A stretch of DNA of 8,747 nt from DATDSR01 sp036517855 (GCA_036517855.1 DATDSR010000034.1:1-8747); one strand, 5' to 3'; shown: positions 1-5,021, counted from the first letter of the stretch. The notes: generated from the letters alone by a model not told the origin. Program-made: numbers and translations.

Positions 1-1
1 A

Positions 2-151
2 GGTAACGAGACCACTCTCTTTGGAGGCGCTACCTTAGCCGCCCTCAAGAAGTTCCAAGTTAAGTGGGGCATAGTTTCTGAAGGTAATGCCGCCACTACA
101 GGCTTTGGCGCAACAGGGCCAATGACGAGGGCGAAATTGAACTCTATCTAG
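2..151 (+). CDS. C-terminal fragment of a peptidoglycan-binding-domain protein
   Basis: An open frame enters from the left edge and ends at TAG 149-151, giving 49 residues with no start in view. The translation contains TLFGGATLAALKKFQ, then KWGIVSEGN, then TTGFGATGPMTRAKLN. This is the typical C-terminal half of a PG_binding_1 (Pfam PF01471) repeat: a glycine turn and T-x-x-A-x-x-x-F-Q helix, followed by the G-x-x-GP-x-T-R-A-x-L-N ending common in CPR surface proteins. The family binds cell-wall peptidoglycan non-covalently and usually anchors an exported protein or enzyme; the catalytic or adhesive part would lie upstream, outside the window. It ends 40 nt before the likely start of the next surface-protein gene, which has its own -10 box. 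No terminator with a U-tract is visible between them. The domain call is strong; the function of the whole protein is unknown. Confidence 0.8.
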   Translation, partial: GNETTLFGGATLAALKKFQVKWGIVSEGNAATTGFGATGPMTRAKLNSI

Positions 152-175
152 CGAGGTGGGCAAAACTAGCTAATT

Positions 176-184
176 TGCTACAAT
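176..184 (+). promoter_or_regulatory. Extended -10 promoter element for the PKD/lamin-tail gene
   Basis: TG-C-TACAAT matches the extended -10 consensus (TGn then TATAAT with one mismatch). I see no good -35 at 16-18 nt. The expected transcription start, about 7 nt downstream, falls near 191. That is directly before the ATG at 192, so the mRNA would be leaderless or nearly so. It would also exclude the ATG at 183, which overlaps the -10 box. Confidence 0.5.
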
Positions 185-185
185 G

Positions 186-220
186 AAGGGGATGAAGCAA
201 TATTTGCTTGGCATCCCCTT
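186..220 (+). repeat. 15-bp hairpin burying the start codon of the PKD/lamin-tail gene
   Basis: Positions 186-194 pair perfectly with 212-220 (9 bp) and 195-200 pair with 204-209 (6 bp). The loop is 3 nt and there is one 2-nt bulge (210-211). The ATG at 192 lies inside the stem. The hairpin would form at the extreme 5' end of the transcript. It is followed by a mixed T-rich stretch (TTTGTTGTTT), so partial terminator activity for the upstream gene is possible, though the U-tract is poor. Confidence 0.65.
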
Positions 221-1490
221 TGTTGTTTCCGTCGTTTTTCTTGTTGTTTGTTCGGCCCCAACTGTGAGTGGTGCCGCGACTGCTAGTATTACCCAAATTG
301 CTTTTACCACTGACACGCAGAGTGTGGAACCTGGGGTGCTCTCGGGTGTAATTACCATCCAAACGCAAAATGCCAGTGGTGTTTGTGAGAAGCCCGACGA
401 AACCGTGTATCTTGAGTTTACCTCCAGCTCGGCCTCAGGCCAGTTCTTCACCACAAGTGGGGGAGATTTGGACAAATATATCTCGAAAAACACTTGTAAC
501 CGCAACTTTACTTACAAAGATGTCACAACCGGGTTATTTACCATCACAGTTAAGGCAGTCGGCAAAAACTGGCAAGCCTCCCAGCAAATCGCAGTAGATA
601 CTGGTGGCTCAACTGGTGGCTCGGCAAGTACAACCACTAGTTCAGTGGCAACTGGGGCAAGTGGTGGTAGTGGTGTGACGGAAACAGTGGTACGACCCCA
701 ATTGCTTGGGGGCGTAAAACTGCATGTGCCGAAACAAGTGAGCGTGCACTCACCTAACTACTACTGGGCTGAGACTGAACGATTTGAGGCAGTGCCCGAT
801 ATGTTTTGGAACTTTGGGGATGGAGTGAGTTTGTCGGGTACTGGCGCCTGGCATACTTATGAGCACACAGGTCGCTATATCCTCTCTGCTCGTGCGCCAT
901 CGGCTGGGGCACAAGCTGTGGCAAGGAGCGTGGTTGAAGTGACCGAGCCTAGGCTACTTATAGCGAGTGCCGAGGCTGGTATGAGTGGCTTTGTGGAACT
1001 TAGTAATCCAAGCGCTGTTGATTTAGACATAGGGGGCTACGAGCTTGTCTCTGGGAGGAGAAGTTTCAGAATTCCTGAGAGTACATTTGTGGTAGGTGAT
1101 GGTTCGGCGTTCATCAATAACCGTGTTTCTGGTTTGGACATAGCAGATGGCGTCGTTACTTTAAATGCTCAAGATGGCACAAGGCTGGCCGGCTTTTCGC
1201 TTGTTCCCACCCAAGCGCCACTAGTTGCTACCCAAGGGACAGTCCTTGGCACAAGTACCATAGATGTGACTACGATGCAAAAGAGCCTGACCCAAATGCG
1301 TGCTATGCTTATGAGTATGAAGACCGCCCCCACCTTCGCATCTCCGCTACCACTACGAGCTTCGGCGGATAAGCAAGCGACGACAACCCTGTCTGCAACT
1401 ACGGACTTTGTCAGGAGTACCAGCTCGAGTGTGGTGGTGGTGAGTCGCAAGGTCGGTTTATTCGCCCGCTTGCTTAGTATATTTAGATAA
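192..1490 (+). CDS. Secreted Ig-like / PKD / lamin-tail-domain surface protein
   Basis: 432 residues from ATG 192. The alternative ATG at 183 adds three residues but sits inside the -10 box, so I prefer 192. Residues 1-27 form a signal peptide: KQ, then a long hydrophobic run, then SAPTVSG. Its LVVC is only a poor lipobox. Residues about 30-137 are beta-rich and look Ig-like. Residues 138-164 are a Gly/Ser/Thr linker. Residues about 175-251 are a PKD domain, with WNFGDG near 206-211 and HTYEHTGRY near 221-228. Residues about 254-340 are a lamin-tail (LTD) domain (GFVELSNPS near 266-274, then DLDIGGYEL). The rest is a Thr/Ser-rich tail ending in a short basic-hydrophobic segment. PKD and LTD domains are extracellular adhesion or scaffold modules often paired in CPR proteins. 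No catalytic motif is visible. With the peptidoglycan-binding gene upstream it suggests a cell-surface block. Confidence 0.85.
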   Translation: MKQYLLGIPFVVSVVFLVVCSAPTVSGAATASITQIAFTTDTQSVEPGVLSGVITIQTQNASGVCEKPDETVYLEFTSSSASGQFFTTSGGDLDKYISKNTCNRNFTYKDVTTGLFTITVKAVGKNWQASQQIAVDTGGSTGGSASTTTSSVATGASGGSGVTETVVRPQLLGGVKLHVPKQVSVHSPNYYWAETERFEAVPDMFWNFGDGVSLSGTGAWHTYEHTGRYILSARAPSAGAQAVARSVVEVTEPRLLIASAEAGMSGFVELSNPSAVDLDIGGYELVSGRRSFRIPESTFVVGDGSAFINNRVSGLDIADGVVTLNAQDGTRLAGFSLVPTQAPLVATQGTVLGTSTIDVTTMQKSLTQMRAMLMSMKTAPTFASPLPLRASADKQATTTLSATTDFVRSTSSSVVVVSRKVGLFARLLSIFR

Positions 1491-1492
1491 AT

Positions 1493-1594
1493 ATGAAATA
1501 TTTTGACGAAACTTTTTGGAAGATGACCTTCGGCTTCCTCGGCATTATTTTGGTGGCCGTAGTAATCATTATTGCAATTTCAGGCAACGTCTGA
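1493..1594 (+). CDS. 33-residue single-span membrane peptide
   Basis: ATG 1493 lies 2 nt after the stop of the preceding gene and the frame ends at TGA 1592. The peptide begins MKYFDETFWKMTF, followed by one strongly hydrophobic segment of about 18 residues (FLGIILVAVVIIIAISG) and a two-residue tail. The charged, aromatic start followed by a single transmembrane helix is what a genuine small membrane protein looks like. The tight spacing suggests translational coupling with the surface-protein gene. I do not recognise a family. The rplJ promoter appears to lie inside its 3' end, so a chance ORF is the main alternative. The amphipathic start and clean helix make that less likely. Confidence 0.55.
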   Translation: MKYFDETFWKMTFGFLGIILVAVVIIIAISGNV

Positions 1595-1600
1595 TAGATT
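1572..1600 (+). promoter_or_regulatory. rplJL operon promoter
   Basis: TTGCAA (1572-1577), a 17-nt spacer, then TAGATT (1595-1600) preceded by TG at 1592-1593, which makes an extended -10. The predicted start near 1607 coincides with the first base of the structured L10 leader. That agreement with independent leader features supports it. It overlaps the end of the 33-codon ORF. Confidence 0.6.
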
Positions 1601-1604
1601 AGTT

Positions 1605-1700
1605 ACAAGCCGTGAAGATAGTAGGCGACCATAAGACCTACTGAACGTGCCTGCCTGCCGGCAGGCAGGTCGAACGGTCTAACAAGCCGTTATTTTTATT
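1605..1700 (+). promoter_or_regulatory. Ribosomal protein L10 leader with a possible attenuator
   Basis: The 5' leader of rplJ contains GAAGATAGTAGGCG. Its AGTAGG (1620-1625) pairs with CCTACT (1637-1642). This resembles the AGACAGUAGG-type motif of L10 leaders (Rfam RF00557 family), where the L10-(L12)4 complex binds and represses its own operon. An outer helix can form between CCGT 1610-1613 and ACGG 1674-1677. The same ACGG can instead pair downstream as AACGG 1673-1677 with CCGTT 1687-1691, just before ATTTTTATT. The two pairings are mutually exclusive because ACAAGCCGT is duplicated (1605-1613 and 1682-1690). This is a plausible termination/antitermination switch, as known for the B. subtilis rplJL leader. 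The 5-bp terminator stem is weak. The leader identity is likely; the attenuator is inference. Confidence 0.6.
1650..1669 (+). repeat. 20-nt perfect palindrome inside the L10 leader
   Basis: CCTGCCTGCC followed directly by its exact complement GGCAGGCAGG. It sits between the two conserved helices of the L10 leader and would form an extra arm. Palindromes of this CCTGCC type are, from memory, dispersed in CPR genomes, so this may be an inserted repeat rather than part of the regulator. Confidence 0.85.
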
Positions 1701-1706
1701 CCCCAA

Positions 1707-2174
1707 ATGCCAAAAACACGAAAGCAGAAGGAGGAGACAGTAGCCAAACTTAAAGAGGCAACTAAAGGTGCCGCGAGCGTCGTCTTCGTCGGCTTCGACC
1801 GGCTTAAGGTTTCGGACGAGCGCCAGTTGCGCAAGAGTTTGCGCGAGGCCGGCGTATCGTATGCCGTGAGTAAGAAGACGTTGATGAAGCTCGCTGTCAA
1901 AGATATGACCGAGCTACCAGGGCAGGTGGCCCTTGCTTGGGGCGCAGATGCTATCGCTCCCGCAAAGGGCATAGCCCAGTTCGCCAAAAAGCACGAAGGT
2001 ATGATGAGTATCTTGGGCGGTATCTTTGAGGGCAAGTTGATGGACGCTGTGGCAATGCAAGCCATCGCCGCCATCCCAACCCGCATAGAGCTCTTGAGTA
2101 TGCTCGCTAACGTACTTAACGCGCCCATCAGAGGTTTGGCCATTGCATTATCAGAAGTAGCCAAGGCTAAATGA
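1707..2174 (+). CDS. rplJ: Large ribosomal subunit protein uL10
   Basis: 155 residues beginning MPKTRKQKEETVAKLKE, followed by AASVVFVGFDRLKVSDERQLRKSLR and YAVSKKTLMKLA. This is the diagnostic N-terminal RNA-binding half of uL10, which binds the 23S GTPase-associated centre together with L11. The C-terminal helix (about 125-155: ELLSMLANVLNAPIRGLAIALSEVAKAK) carries the L7/L12 dimers. Length is close to normal (about 165). No Shine-Dalgarno is visible before ATG 1707 (the preceding bases are TTCCCCAA). The start is fixed by the family's conserved N-terminus. It is followed by rplL, as in nearly all bacteria, but rplK and rplA are not upstream and rpoB is not downstream. Regulation is probably autogenous through the leader. 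Confidence 0.97.
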   Translation: MPKTRKQKEETVAKLKEATKGAASVVFVGFDRLKVSDERQLRKSLREAGVSYAVSKKTLMKLAVKDMTELPGQVALAWGADAIAPAKGIAQFAKKHEGMMSILGGIFEGKLMDAVAMQAIAAIPTRIELLSMLANVLNAPIRGLAIALSEVAKAK

Positions 2175-2188
2175 GCAATTATTAAATG

Positions 2189-2261
2189 TGCAATTTGCAA
2201 ACAATGAACGAAATGAATTAATTTCGAAATTGAATCATTAAATCATTGTTTGCAAATTGCA
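2189..2261 (+). repeat. Large inverted repeat between rplJ and rplL
   Basis: Positions 2189-2207 are exactly complementary to 2243-2261 (19 bp). The 35-nt loop contains a second hairpin, CGAAAT 2209-2214 with ATTTCG 2221-2226. The element fills most of the gap between the two ribosomal protein genes. No U-tract follows, so it is not a standard terminator. It could be an RNA processing or stability element that sets the rplL:rplJ ratio, or a mobile palindrome. The sequence is AT-rich and made of short variants of the words GCAAATT and AATCATT. Confidence 0.9.
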
Positions 2262-2282
2262 AATTCTAACATTAAAAACATT

Positions 2283-2642
2283 ATGGAAGACATACTAACA
2301 AAGATTGACAAAATGAGCGTTCTCGAACTCAACGAGCTTGTTAAGGCCATCGAAGAGAAGTTCGGTGTGAGCGCTCAAGCCGCGGTCGCTGGTCCCGCCT
2401 CCGCAGGCTCCGGCGAGGCAACGGAGGAGAAGACCGCTTTCAACGTGCAACTAGTTTCAGCCGGTGCCAACAAGATTGCCATCATCAAGGTGATAAAGGA
2501 AGTCTTGGCTCTAGGCTTGAAGGAGGCCAAAGATATGGTTGACGCCGCCCCCTCAATGGTCAAAGAAGGCATGAAGAAGGAGGAAGCCGAAGCCCTCAAG
2601 AAGAAAATCGAAGAGGCCGGAGGTAAAGTCGAGTTGAAGTAA
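2283..2642 (+). CDS. rplL: Large ribosomal subunit protein bL7/bL12
   Basis: 119 residues, the usual length. The N-terminal dimerisation domain is about 1-30 (MEDILTKIDKMSVLELNELVKAIEEKFGV). An Ala/Gly-rich hinge covers about 31-50. The C-terminal factor-binding domain is about 51-119, with EKTAFNVQL, NKIAIIKVIKEV and LGLKEAKDMVDAAP. The protein forms the mobile stalk that recruits EF-Tu, EF-G and IF2. An upstream in-frame ATG (2250) would add an unrelated stretch read from the inverted repeat, so I start at 2283, where the family begins. No Shine-Dalgarno precedes it. It is co-transcribed with rplJ. Confidence 0.97.
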   Translation: MEDILTKIDKMSVLELNELVKAIEEKFGVSAQAAVAGPASAGSGEATEEKTAFNVQLVSAGANKIAIIKVIKEVLALGLKEAKDMVDAAPSMVKEGMKKEEAEALKKKIEEAGGKVELK

Positions 2643-2644
2643 GT

Positions 2645-2692
2645 ACCACCCCCCTTGCCCCCTCCTACTGTAGGAGGGGGTTGTGGGGAGGT
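2645..2692 (+). repeat. C/G-rich hairpin after rplL
   Basis: The core is CCCCCTCCTAC 2658-2668 against GTAGGAGGGGG 2670-2680 (11 bp, odd-centred). It is extended outward by CCCC 2649-2652 with GGGG 2685-2688 and ACC 2645-2647 with GGT 2690-2692. A real U-tract is absent (TTGTGGGG follows). It may still slow or end rplJL transcription, but its right edge runs into the -10 box of the next gene. Confidence 0.75.
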
Positions 2693-2697
2693 ATAAT
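2692..2697 (+). promoter_or_regulatory. -10 box of the winged-helix gene
   Basis: A perfect TATAAT. The first base of the ATG at 2704 is 7 nt after its last base, exactly where transcription should begin, so the mRNA is predicted to be leaderless. No recognisable -35 is present because that region is the GC-rich hairpin. AAGG abuts the ATG but is too close to act as a normal Shine-Dalgarno. Confidence 0.55.
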
Positions 2698-2703
2698 ACA
2701 AGG

Positions 2704-3261
2704 ATGGATGTTTTAGATAAATTGCTCGGGGGTGCTTCACGGGTGCGACTTTTGCGCCTATTTTTGCTGAATCCGGACACTAGTTTTGAGGCTAAGGATG
2801 TGAGTCGGCGGATAAAGGTTAAGCCTGCTTTTGTGCGCAAGGAGCTTGGCACGCTTGCTTTGGCCAAGTTTATAAAAAAGGGTGCTAAGGGTTACAAATT
2901 ATCTCGCTCGTTCGAGTTCCTGGCGCCCCTTAGGAGTCTCTTGCTTACTTCGGACCCATTTAAAGATGAAGAAATCGTGCGCCGTTTTAAGAGTGGGGGC
3001 AATATGAAGGTGGTGGCCGTGGCAGGGGTGTTTACTCAAAGCTCCGACTCGCGGGTGGACATTTTACTAGTGGGGGACAGGCTCAAGCGCTCCACGATTG
3101 AGAAGGCCCTCAAAGATATGGAAGCCGAGGTGGGCAAAGAGCTCTCCTACGCCCTCTTCGACACCCCCGAGTTCAAATATCGCATGGAAGTCTTCGACAA
3201 ATTCATCAGAGATATCTTAGATTATCCCCACAGGGTGCTTCTGGATAAGATCGGGATATAG
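2704..3261 (+). CDS. Winged-helix protein with a nucleotidyltransferase-like domain
   Basis: 185 residues from ATG 2704. An upstream GTG (2683) is in frame but lies before the TATAAT box. Residues 1-75 form a winged-helix DNA-binding domain: MDVLDKLLGGASRVRLLRLFLLNPD, then KDVSRRIKVKPAFVRKELGTL as the recognition region. Residues about 100-185 resemble the MNT-type nucleotidyltransferase fold: NMKVVAVAGVF strand, RVDILLVGD near 117-125, a helix, GKELSYALFDTPEFKYRMEVFD, then the ending ILDYPHRVLLDKIG. The usual GS motif and paired acidic residues of active enzymes are not evident (GVFTQSSDSRVD), so the domain may bind rather than transfer nucleotides. It looks like a transcriptional regulator of ArsR-like type. 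It follows rplL, but its own -10 makes it a separate unit. Confidence 0.7.
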   Translation: MDVLDKLLGGASRVRLLRLFLLNPDTSFEAKDVSRRIKVKPAFVRKELGTLALAKFIKKGAKGYKLSRSFEFLAPLRSLLLTSDPFKDEEIVRRFKSGGNMKVVAVAGVFTQSSDSRVDILLVGDRLKRSTIEKALKDMEAEVGKELSYALFDTPEFKYRMEVFDKFIRDILDYPHRVLLDKIGI

Positions 3262-3312
3262 CCCCACTTCGCCAAGGCTTCGCGGGGCACACCGTCGCTC
3301 TGCGACGGTGTG
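3262..3312 (+). repeat. Two adjacent hairpins after the winged-helix gene
   Basis: The first is GCCCC 3261-3265 with GGGGC 3284-3288, with partial inner pairing. The second is a perfect 11-bp stem, 3288-3298 with 3302-3312, and a TCT loop. The bases after it (GATAACAAAAAG) are not a U-tract, so neither is a canonical terminator. They could still stabilise the 3' end of the transcript. Confidence 0.7.
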
Positions 3313-3342
3313 GATAACAAAAAGGGCTCTAAATGGGGTGAG

Positions 3343-3351
3343 TGGTATAAT
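3343..3351 (+). promoter_or_regulatory. Extended -10 promoter of the TM-helix channel gene
   Basis: TG-G-TATAAT is a perfect extended -10. Transcription would start near 3358, giving an AT-rich 5' leader of about 36 nt before ATG 3394 with no Shine-Dalgarno. It lies downstream of the alternative GTG start at 3310, which argues against that start. No convincing -35 is seen. Confidence 0.6.
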
Positions 3352-3393
3352 ACAGGCACATTATTAAGCCAATTTATTAGTACTAATTTAACT

Positions 3394-4074
3394 ATGTATA
3401 ACAATAATCTCGTGGATGTAGTGGGCGGCTCACTCTCTGGAGTATGGGGAGGGGTTACCGCTTTCATCCCTAAGTTTGTGGTTGCTCTCATAATCTTCAT
3501 CATTGGTTGGATTGTGGGCACCATTTTGGGCCGTGTAGTTGCCCAATTCATCCGAGCCATCAAACTCGACCAAATGCTCAAGAGCGTTGGCACCGAGGAC
3601 GTGATGGACAAGGCTGGCTTTAAGCTCGACACAGGCGCCTTCTTCGGCACCTTGGTGAAGTGGTTCTTTGTAGTCGTCTTCCTCGTGGCGGCGGTTAACG
3701 TGCTTGGTCTTGACCAGGTCAACATCTTCCTCCAGACTGTGGTGCTTGGCTTCTTGCCTAACGTCATCGTAGCCGCCATTATCTTGGTGGTCGGTGCTTT
3801 GGTTGCTCACACTATCCAGCGACTTGTTGTTGGTGGCGCAAAGGCAGCTATGGTGCCTTCAGCTAACTTCGCTGGCGGTATCGCCAAGTGGGCTGTGTGG
3901 ATTTTCGCAATCCTCGCCGCTTTGGCACAACTCGGCATCGCTGGAGCTTTCGCCCAGACCCTCTTCACAGGTTTGGTAGCCATGCTCGCGATTGCTGGTG
4001 GCCTAGCCTTCGGCCTTGGTGGCAAAGAAGCTGCCGCTCATTACCTCGAAGGTCTTCGCAAGGATATTAACTAG
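3394..4074 (+). CDS. Five-span TM-helix channel-like membrane protein
   Basis: 226 residues from ATG 3394. A GTG at 3310 is in frame but upstream of the promoter. There are five predicted transmembrane segments: about 24-48 (FIPKFVVALIIFIIGWIVG), 87-105, 119-141 (FLPNVIVAAIILVVGALVA), 162-182 and 190-210. Two half-proteins are visibly duplicated: the F-x-P-x-x-V-x-A-x-I-I-x-x-x-G segments at 24 and 120, and the KW-x-hydrophobic segments at 89 and 165. The C-terminal IAGGLAFGLGGKEAAAHYLEGLRKD is the hallmark of the conserved TM-helix repeat family (Pfam PF05552). That family is annotated as mechanosensitive-channel related and its Gly/Ala helix resembles the MscS pore helix. The cytoplasmic MscS beta domain is absent. 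Likely role: a small ion channel or osmotic valve. A strong terminator follows, so it is transcribed alone. Confidence 0.8.
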   Translation: MYNNNLVDVVGGSLSGVWGGVTAFIPKFVVALIIFIIGWIVGTILGRVVAQFIRAIKLDQMLKSVGTEDVMDKAGFKLDTGAFFGTLVKWFFVVVFLVAAVNVLGLDQVNIFLQTVVLGFLPNVIVAAIILVVGALVAHTIQRLVVGGAKAAMVPSANFAGGIAKWAVWIFAILAALAQLGIAGAFAQTLFTGLVAMLAIAGGLAFGLGGKEAAAHYLEGLRKDIN

Positions 4075-4097
4075 TCCCACCCAAGATTTCGGTTTCA

Positions 4098-4138
4098 GGA
4101 AACCCGGCTTCCACTTGGAAACCGGGTTTCCAAGTTTT
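4098..4138 (+). terminator. Intrinsic terminator after the channel gene
   Basis: GGAAACCCGG 4098-4107 pairs with CCGGGTTTCC 4122-4131. Inner TTCC/GGAA pairs (4109-4112 with 4117-4120) follow single-base bulges, with a tetraloop ACTT. AAGTTTT follows. This is the best + strand terminator upstream of 6500. Confidence 0.75.
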
Positions 4139-4198
4139 ACTACACCCCACCAAAAATGCGACCGCATAAATAGTAAGATGTCTAAATTAATGAAAGAG

Positions 4199-4227
4199 AA
4201 AACGACCCTGCCCGTGAAGGCAAGGCC
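4199..4227 (-). terminator. Probable minus-strand terminator of the 4249-4914 gene
   Basis: Read on the minus strand: GGCCTTGCC, a TTCAC loop, GGGCAGGG with one bulged base, then GTCGTTTTC. The stem is imperfect and the U-tract short. The position, 20-50 nt after the stop codon and following another hairpin, fits. Confidence 0.45.
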
Positions 4228-4230
4228 GTT

Positions 4231-4255
4231 AGACTAGACCTCCGAGGTCTAGTCT
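4231..4255. repeat. 12-bp palindrome overlapping a stop codon
   Basis: Positions 4231-4242 are an exact reverse complement of 4244-4255, with the single base 4243 at the centre. The right arm contains the last codons and the stop of the minus-strand gene. In the transcript the stop codon would be base-paired. It stands immediately before the likely terminator. Confidence 0.85.
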
Positions 4256-4914
4256 GAGAGAGTGGTGGGCCGGTACTTCTCCCACTCGGCACCGAAGTCG
4301 CGGTAGCTCGCGAGTGCTTCTCGCCACCACTGTCGTACGCCGTCGCTTGTGTACTTGCCCGTACCCACCGTGACACCGTCCACAAGCTCGACGACGAAAC
4401 CGTAATTTACCAAGTTTCGCGCGATACATGTTGTCGTTTCGCTGTCGAGCTCGTAGCACTTTCTCTGAGTCAACCTCTCAAACAATGTCACCAGCTTTTC
4501 TGGCACTTTGCCGTTTACCTTAGGCACAGTCGCGGGCTTGTAGCTCTTGCCCCACTGTGCCGCCTCGCTCGCAAACTCGTGGTGAAGCGCATCAATGCGC
4601 TCTTCGGGTGTCCGGTGTGCGCCCGGTGTGCGAGTGACACGCAGGAGAAAAAGCGCAACTTGGAAAGCGACGTCTCTGCTCTCCGCTATCCCCAACTCCT
4701 GGGAAAGGAATTTTCCGAGGTCGAAGTAGTCGTCATGTTCGAGCTCCAGATTCAGGAGCACGCCTTCGACGATCGCCGCTTCCGGCTCACCGAACGCACC
4801 CGTACGTCCGGCCTGCATAAGAGCTTCGCTCACATTACCCTCACCCTCGTGTTTGCGTAGTGTGTCGAAAAACCCTATGACATTTTGTGGCTTGATAGGT
4901 TCAATCTTGGGCAT
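4249..4914 (-). CDS. Unrecognised 221-residue soluble protein
   Basis: Starts at ATG 4914 (MPKIEPIKPQNVIGFFDTLRKHEGEG). A GTG at 4950 would extend it, but a good Shine-Dalgarno (GAAAGGGGG on the minus strand, 4925-4933) sits 10 nt before ATG 4914, which decides the start. I do not recognise a family. The protein is acidic, mostly helical in appearance, and has no signal peptide or membrane span. Notable parts are HDDYFDLGKFLSQELGIAESRDVAFQVALFLL (about 58-89), RTPEERIDALHHEFASEAAQW (about 100-120), a Cys-containing stretch with ETTTCIARNLVNYG, and a C-terminal RQWWREALASYRDFGAEWEKY. Its codons are visibly richer in G and C at third positions than the neighbouring 5038-5634 gene, so the two probably have different origins. 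Transcribed divergently from that gene. Confidence 0.75.
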   Translation of the reverse strand: MPKIEPIKPQNVIGFFDTLRKHEGEGNVSEALMQAGRTGAFGEPEAAIVEGVLLNLELEHDDYFDLGKFLSQELGIAESRDVAFQVALFLLRVTRTPGAHRTPEERIDALHHEFASEAAQWGKSYKPATVPKVNGKVPEKLVTLFERLTQRKCYELDSETTTCIARNLVNYGFVVELVDGVTVGTGKYTSDGVRQWWREALASYRDFGAEWEKYRPTTLSD

Positions 4915-4940
4915 GGTTTGTGTGCCCCCTTTCTGCCCAC

Positions 4941-4949
4941 AAACTAGCA
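4941..4949 (-). promoter_or_regulatory. Extended -10 candidate for the 4249-4914 gene
   Basis: Minus-strand TG-C-TAGTTT. The predicted start near 4934 falls just before the Shine-Dalgarno, giving a 5' leader of about 20 nt. The same nine bases, TGCTAGTTT, stand at the equivalent place before the 6220-6411 gene (6436-6444). No -35 is evident here. Confidence 0.4.
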
Positions 4950-4973
4950 CAAAGAAAAAAGTTATGCTAGCCA

Positions 4974-4996
4974 GCCCGAAGGGTTACCCTTCGGGC
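4974..4996. repeat. 10-bp hairpin between divergent genes
   Basis: GCCCGAAGGG 4974-4983 and CCCTTCGGGC 4987-4996 with a TTA loop. There is no U-tract on either strand. It lies in the 123-bp gap between two divergently transcribed genes of unknown function, so an operator or cruciform role is possible but unsupported. Confidence 0.8.
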
Positions 4997-5021
4997 GGCA
5001 TAAAACTGTCCTTCCCATTTT

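Noticed and set aside
1679..2200. Long open frame antisense to rplJ
   Set aside because: It is a shadow of the rplJ codon pattern with no start signal or recognisable domain; the same applies to 3222-3810 opposite the channel gene.
2250..2282. Upstream in-frame ATG for rplL
   Set aside because: The extra residues are read from the intergenic inverted repeat and do not match the conserved bL12 N-terminus, which begins at 2283.
3310..3393. GTG start for the channel protein
   Set aside because: A perfect extended -10 (3343-3351) lies downstream of it, and the added residues are hydrophilic and unlike the family.
4915..4950. GTG start for the minus-strand gene ending at 4249
   Set aside because: A good Shine-Dalgarno sits 10 nt before ATG 4914, and the GTG lies in the probable promoter.
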